Shown in pieces: positions 5,478 through 9,174 of a stretch of DNA of 9,174 bases. The notes beneath the pieces are model-generated. The model saw nothing but the letters and a program-made list of their open reading frames with translations, made no database searches and was not told the DNA's origin. Position 1 is the first letter of the stretch. Each line of letters opens with the position of its first letter. The translations under genes were made by a program, and so were the position numbers. Origin of the DNA: Bacteroidota bacterium (lineage in GTDB: Bacteria > Bacteroidota > Bacteroidia > Chitinophagales > Chitinophagaceae); contig JAURLW010000008.1 of assembly GCA_030831005.1 (NCBI GenBank), positions 1-9,174 on the forward strand. Direction: 5' to 3'.

Positions 5478-8456
5478 TCACAAAGTTCGTTTTACCGATA
5501 CTTCTTCATAACCTTCTATAATATCTCCGATTCTTACATCGTTATAGTTTTTTACCATCAAACCACACTCATAACCTGCGTTTACTTCCTTCACATCATC
5601 TTTAAAGCGTTTTAATGAGGATAGTTCTCCATGGTAAATAACGATACCTTCTCTGATAATGTTAAGTTTCGTTTGACGTGTCATTTTTCCATCCAGTACA
5701 TAGCAACCTGCAATGGTACCTACGCCGCTAATTTTAAATACTTCACGTACTTCGATATTGGAAACAATTTTCTTCTCCACTTTTGGTTCCAATAAACCTT
5801 CCATGGCACTTTTGATTTCCTCAATAGCTTCGTAAATAATAGAATAGGTTCTAATTTCTATATTCTCTTGCTCTGCTAATTTACCCGCTTGCAAAGAAGG
5901 ACGTACTTGGAAACCTAAGATGATAGCATCAGATGCTGTTGCTAATAAGACATCACTTTCAGTGATTTGTCCTACTGCTTTATGCACCACATTTACCGCT
6001 ACTTCCTCTGTAGATAATTTTTGTAAAGAGTCACTCAAGGCTTCTACCGATCCATCAAAGTCACCTTTAATAATGATTGGTAATTCTTTAAAGTTACCCA
6101 ATGCTAAACGACGACCAATTTCATCAAGCGTTAAGTGCTTACGCGCTCTAATACCTTGTTCACGTATAATTTGTGCACGATGGGTTGCTACATCTTTAGC
6201 TTCATTCTCATCATCATACACTTTGAATTTCTCCCCTGCTTGAGGTGCACCATTCAAACCTAAAATTTGAACGGGTGCAGAAGGTCCTGCTTTTGTAACA
6301 CGTTGTCCGCGCTCATTAAACATCGCTTTTACTTTACCAAAGTGCTGACCCGAAACAATCATTTGACCTTGTTCTAAAGTTCCATTTTGAACGAGAATCG
6401 TAGTTACATACCCACGACCTTTATCTAAAGACGCTTCAATAACCGAACCTACACCTGCTCTATTTGGATTTGCTTTAAGTTCTAGTAACTCAGACTCTAA
6501 AGCAATCTTCTCTAATAATAAATCGATATTCAATCCTTTTTTAGCTGATATCTCTTGACTTTGATATTTACCACCCCAGTCTTCAACAAGAATGTTCATA
6601 CCCGCTAATTGTTCTTTAATTTTTTCTGGATTAGCGCCTTCTTTATCAATTTTATTAATTGCAAAAATCATCGGCAAGCTTGCAGCTTGAGCATGCGAAA
6701 TCGCCTCTTTTGTTTGAGGCATCAACGCATCATCGGCAGCTACTACAATAACCGCTACATCGGCTACTTTAGCACCACGCGCACGCATAGCGGTAAAGGC
6801 TTCGTGACCTGGAGTATCTAGGAAGGTAACCTTTTTGCCAGTTGCAGTTAATACCTGGTAAGCACCAATATGTTGGGTGATACCACCTGCCTCACCAGCT
6901 ACTACATTAGCACTTCTAATATAATCGAGCAAGGAAGTTTTACCATGATCTACGTGACCCATAATAGTAACTATAGGTGCTCTTGATTCTAATTCTTCTT
7001 CGTTATCTTGATCTTCTTCTTCTAATTCTGCTTCTTGTTGTACACCAATAAATTCTACGGTATAACCAAACTCTTCTGCTACCAATTCTAATACTTCAGC
7101 ATCTAAACGTTGGTTAATAGAAACCATGATACCTAAGCCCATACATTTGCTGATCACATCGGCAAAGCTCACATCTAATAAATTAGCAAACTCACTCACC
7201 GAAATAAACTCGGTTACTTGTACTACTTTACTATCGCCAGATTGCTCTAATAAAGCTCTTTTTTCTGCCATATCATCGCGTTTCTCACGACGATATTTAG
7301 ATTTGGTATTTTTATTGTTTCTTCCACCACCCGCAAGTTTAGCTTGCGTTTGTCTTATTTTTTCTTGAATATCTTTTGCGTCAATTTCAGTAGGTACATT
7401 GCTTGCACCGCCACCTCTATTATCGTTATTACCTCTGTAATTATTATTGCGGTTATTATTATTGCCACCACCTGGACGATTACCTTGCGGAGCGCCACCT
7501 GGACGATTAGTGTTAAATCCACCTGGTCTGTTCGGCTGATTTCCTTGGGCTGGTCTAGGTGCATTAGGATTACCACCTGTACCTGTTGTACCGTCTGGTT
7601 TTTTATCTACCGGAATGCGTTTTCTTTTTCGTTTCTCTTTTTCGCTGGCATTTCCGCCTCGACCACGATCACTTCCGCTATTTACTGGTAAATCAATTTT
7701 ACCAATAATTTTTGGTCCCGACAATTGAGGTGATTTCATCTCAATATGCTCTAGTGAAGCTGGAGCAGTTGGATCTTCTACTGCTGGAGCTGCAGGTACT
7801 TCTAAGGGTGCTTCTGTTATACTAGGTTTTGTTGTTTTCTTAACTACCTTTTTTTCTTCAGCTGGTGCTTCTTCTGTTTTCTTAGCTTTTGTAGTTTTCG
7901 CTACTTCCTTATCCGATGTTTTAGCTGTTTTTTTATCAGCCGCATTATCTGTTTTCTTAGCCGTACCTTTTTTAGGGCGCGTTGCTTGATTTATTTCGTC
8001 TAAGTTGATTTTGCCTAAAATATTTGGACCTGCGACTTTACTTACTTCTTTTTCTTCAACAAGTTCTTTACTCGGAGCCATTTGCTCATCATCTGCTTCT
8101 CTCGTTTTTGCTTTCTTAGCACTTGTTTTAGGAGCTGTTGCTACTTCTACTTTTGGCTCTTCTTTTGCAACTAGCTCTTTCTCTGGCTTAGCAGCTACTA
8201 CTTCTTCTTTAGGTTTTTTAGCTGCATCTGCACCACCTTTTGGCAAAGCGATAGACTCGCTCTTTATTTTTACCAATTTATCTTTGGCAAACTCAGCTTG
8301 AAGTGCATCATACATGGGCTCACTGAGCTTTGTATTAGGATTACTTGCGTTTACGTCAAACCCTTTACCAGTAAGAAACTCCACTAAGGTTTCCTTACCG
8401 ATATTAAATTCTTTGGCTGCTGCCAAAATTCTGGGTGTTTTATTTTCTGTTGCCAT
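5478..8456 (-). CDS. infB: translation initiation factor IF-2
   Basis: IF-2 is the GTPase that places initiator fMet-tRNA on the 30S subunit and promotes 50S joining. The 992-residue protein is longer than E. coli's 890 because of its N-terminal part. Residues 1-70 form an IF2_N-like domain (PRILAAAKEFNIGKETLVEFL). A Lys/Ala/Glu-rich linker runs from about 75-240 and a Gly/Asn/Arg/Pro-rich stretch from about 260-350. A second IF2_N-type domain is at about 411-471 and an acidic hinge at about 475-490. The GTPase domain follows: G1 GHVDHGKT (500-507), G2 GGITQ (524-528), G3 DTPGH (547-551), G4 NKID (601-604), G5 SAKKG (637-641). Beta-barrel domains and the fMet-tRNA-binding C-terminus end in GYEEVSVKRTL. 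All G motifs are intact. The ATG at 8456 begins the conserved N-domain and follows an A-rich leader. It lies 60 bases after nusA with no terminator between, so the two are probably one operon. Confidence 0.98.
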   Translation of the reverse strand: MATENKTPRILAAAKEFNIGKETLVEFLTGKGFDVNASNPNTKLSEPMYDALQAEFAKDKLVKIKSESIALPKGGADAAKKPKEEVVAAKPEKELVAKEEPKVEVATAPKTSAKKAKTREADDEQMAPSKELVEEKEVSKVAGPNILGKINLDEINQATRPKKGTAKKTDNAADKKTAKTSDKEVAKTTKAKKTEEAPAEEKKVVKKTTKPSITEAPLEVPAAPAVEDPTAPASLEHIEMKSPQLSGPKIIGKIDLPVNSGSDRGRGGNASEKEKRKRKRIPVDKKPDGTTGTGGNPNAPRPAQGNQPNRPGGFNTNRPGGAPQGNRPGGGNNNNRNNNYRGNNDNRGGGASNVPTEIDAKDIQEKIRQTQAKLAGGGRNNKNTKSKYRREKRDDMAEKRALLEQSGDSKVVQVTEFISVSEFANLLDVSFADVISKCMGLGIMVSINQRLDAEVLELVAEEFGYTVEFIGVQQEAELEEEDQDNEEELESRAPIVTIMGHVDHGKTSLLDYIRSANVVAGEAGGITQHIGAYQVLTATGKKVTFLDTPGHEAFTAMRARGAKVADVAVIVVAADDALMPQTKEAISHAQAASLPMIFAINKIDKEGANPEKIKEQLAGMNILVEDWGGKYQSQEISAKKGLNIDLLLEKIALESELLELKANPNRAGVGSVIEASLDKGRGYVTTILVQNGTLEQGQMIVSGQHFGKVKAMFNERGQRVTKAGPSAPVQILGLNGAPQAGEKFKVYDDENEAKDVATHRAQIIREQGIRARKHLTLDEIGRRLALGNFKELPIIIKGDFDGSVEALSDSLQKLSTEEVAVNVVHKAVGQITESDVLLATASDAIILGFQVRPSLQAGKLAEQENIEIRTYSIIYEAIEEIKSAMEGLLEPKVEKKIVSNIEVREVFKISGVGTIAGCYVLDGKMTRQTKLNIIREGIVIYHGELSSLKRFKDDVKEVNAGYECGLMVKNYNDVRIGDIIEGYEEVSVKRTL
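7467..7532 (-). repeat. NRPGG repeats in the IF-2 linker
   Basis: Three imperfect repeats encode NRPGG at infB residues 309-313, 317-321 and 326-330. They are followed by an Asn-rich run and two RG-type motifs up to about residue 350. The DNA shows matching recurrences of CCTGGACGATT or close variants on the plus strand. Such low-complexity, basic, disordered stretches are common in Bacteroidota IF-2 and vary in copy number between relatives. A role in RNA or ribosome contact is possible but not shown here. Confidence 0.7.
7689..7718 (-). repeat. second copy of GPxIxGKIxL motif in IF-2 linker
   Basis: These bases encode GPKIIGKIDL (infB residues 247-256). It matches GPNILGKINL at residues 143-152 (8001-8030) in 7 of 10 positions, with I/L and D/N substitutions. 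The two lie about 100 residues apart in otherwise low-complexity sequence, so the motif stands out as selected rather than drifting. Confidence 0.6.
8001..8030 (-). repeat. first copy of GPxIxGKIxL motif in IF-2 linker
   Basis: These bases encode GPNILGKINL (infB residues 143-152), the partner of the copy at 7689-7718. Both are flanked by Lys/Ala/Pro-rich disordered sequence. The pattern looks like a short linear binding motif; its partner is unknown to me. Confidence 0.6.
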
Positions 8457-8516
8457 TCGTTTTTTTAATCAATAATTTATGCACTTTTACTTTGAATTAG
8501 AATCGAATAAATAGTT
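8457..8516. other. 60-base AT-rich gap between nusA and infB
   Basis: No T-tailed hairpin and no TAnnTTTG-type promoter is visible on the minus strand, which supports co-transcription of nusA and infB. The bases just before the infB ATG read TTAAAAAACGA, an A-rich leader without a Shine-Dalgarno. An AT-rich inverted repeat, GAATAAA/TTTATTC (8505-8522, 4-base loop), spans the nusA stop codon but has only one G-C pair and no T-tract. Confidence 0.5.
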
Positions 8517-9174
8517 TTATTCATCTTCAAATTCAGCATTTAAAATGCTATGCACTTCTACAATTGTTTCTTCTTCTAAATCTGTTCTTCTTACTAATTC
8601 TTCTACCGACAAATTCAATACGCTTAATGCAGTATCGCAGCCAATTTTCTTGAACTCATCAATAATCCATGGTTCTATTTCATCGCTAAATTCATCTAAG
8701 TCAATATCATATTCAGCATCTTGCTCTACTACATCACGATATACATCGATGGTATAGCCGGTAAGCTCTTGAGCTAATTTAATATTAACCCCTTTACGAC
8801 CAATAGCTAATGATACTTGATCAGATTCTAAAAATACTTGTGCTTGTTTGTTTTCGTTATCTAAATCAATACGATTGATTTTAGAAGGTGTTAACGAACG
8901 TTGGATAAGCAAAGATGTATTGGTAGTAAAATTAATAATATCGATATTTTCATTTTTCAATTCACGCACGATGCTATGAATTCTGCTACCTTTCATACCT
9001 ACACATGCACCCACTGGATCAATACGATCATCGAAGCTTTCTACAGCTACTTTTGCACGCTCCCCTGGTTCACGCACTACTTTTTTAATGGTAATTAAAC
9101 CATCTAAAATTTCTGGCACTTCTAATTCTAATAATTTCTCTAAGAACATGGGGCTTGTTCTGCTTACAATAATG
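8517..9174 (-). CDS. nusA: transcription termination/antitermination factor NusA (C-terminal part; 5' end outside window)
   Basis: NusA binds RNA polymerase and nascent RNA, modulating pausing, intrinsic termination and antitermination. The frame stays open to the right edge: IIVSRTSP precedes the methionine at 9149, and SRTS is a conserved internal NusA segment, so that methionine is not the start. About 218 residues are visible, roughly half of a typical Bacteroidota NusA. Counting that methionine as 1, KH1 carries DPVGACVGMKGSRI (44-57, GMKG loop 51-54) and KH2 carries VSLAIGRKGVNIKLAQELTGYTIDV (112-136, GRKG loop 117-120). An acidic linker (about 143-160) leads into a short helix-hairpin-helix-like C-terminal domain (about 160-205) ending in an acidic tail. 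It lacks the two long acidic repeats of E. coli NusA, as is usual outside Proteobacteria. It is followed by infB, the classic nusA-infB order. Confidence 0.97.
   Translation of the reverse strand, partial: IIVSRTSPMFLEKLLELEVPEILDGLITIKKVVREPGERAKVAVESFDDRIDPVGACVGMKGSRIHSIVRELKNENIDIINFTTNTSLLIQRSLTPSKINRIDLDNENKQAQVFLESDQVSLAIGRKGVNIKLAQELTGYTIDVYRDVVEQDAEYDIDLDEFSDEIEPWIIDEFKKIGCDTALSVLNLSVEELVRRTDLEEETIVEVHSILNAEFEDE

Noticed and set aside
7344..7691. Open plus-strand frame of 115 codons opposite infB
   Set aside because: It is the antisense of the low-complexity IF-2 linker; its Thr/Ile/Trp-rich translation is a by-product of the repeats and resembles no protein.
8005..8301. Open plus-strand frame of 98 codons opposite the infB 5' part
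   Set aside because: The Ser/Ala/Leu-rich translation mirrors Lys/Ala/Glu-rich codons on the true strand, and there is no independent start signal or family resemblance.
8505..8522. Inverted repeat GAATAAA/TTTATTC around the nusA stop codon as a terminator or operator
   Set aside because: It has only one G-C pair, no following T-tract on the minus strand, and lies in very AT-rich DNA where such repeats arise by chance.
9147..9149. ATG at 9149 as the nusA start codon
   Set aside because: The frame continues to the right edge and the residues before it (IIVSRTSP) match conserved internal NusA sequence.

Overview
This is an ordinary, gene-dense chromosomal stretch that looks like Bacteroidota, possibly Chitinophagales or a relative. 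The DNA is AT-rich. IF-2 has the long Lys/Ala/Glu-rich and Gly/Asn/Arg-rich N-terminal linker seen in that phylum. IspG is the large form with an extra domain, also usual there. Starts are preceded by A-rich leaders rather than clear Shine-Dalgarno sequences. The order-level guess is weak because it rests on protein flavour alone.

Layout: one gene reads rightward and five read leftward, meeting at about 1865. The right-reading gene is the 3' part of ispG (1-1866, start outside the window), an isoprenoid-precursor enzyme. From the right edge, the leftward run is nusA (3' part, 8517-9174), infB (5478-8456), prfA (4323-5396), a Wzz-like chain-length gene (3308-4276) and a Wzy/WaaL-like O-antigen polymerase or ligase gene (1863-3308). 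No stretch of 300 bases lacks a gene. The three leftward gaps are 60, 81 and 46 bases.

The genes fall into two functional blocks. nusA-infB-prfA is core transcription and translation machinery: elongation/antitermination, initiation and termination. nusA-infB is part of the widespread rimP-nusA-infB operon. A strong hairpin with a T-rich tail lies between infB and prfA and should stop at least part of the nusA-infB transcript. The wzz-wzy pair is a compact surface-polysaccharide module whose two genes share one base in a TAATG junction, so they are very probably made together. No glycosyltransferase, flippase or export gene accompanies them here.

I found no evidence for a previously undescribed system. 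The points most worth checking are the infB-prfA terminator with no visible promoter for prfA, the isolated wzz-wzy pair, the repeated GPxIxGKIxL motif in the IF-2 linker, and the convergent overlap of ispG with the wzy-like gene.
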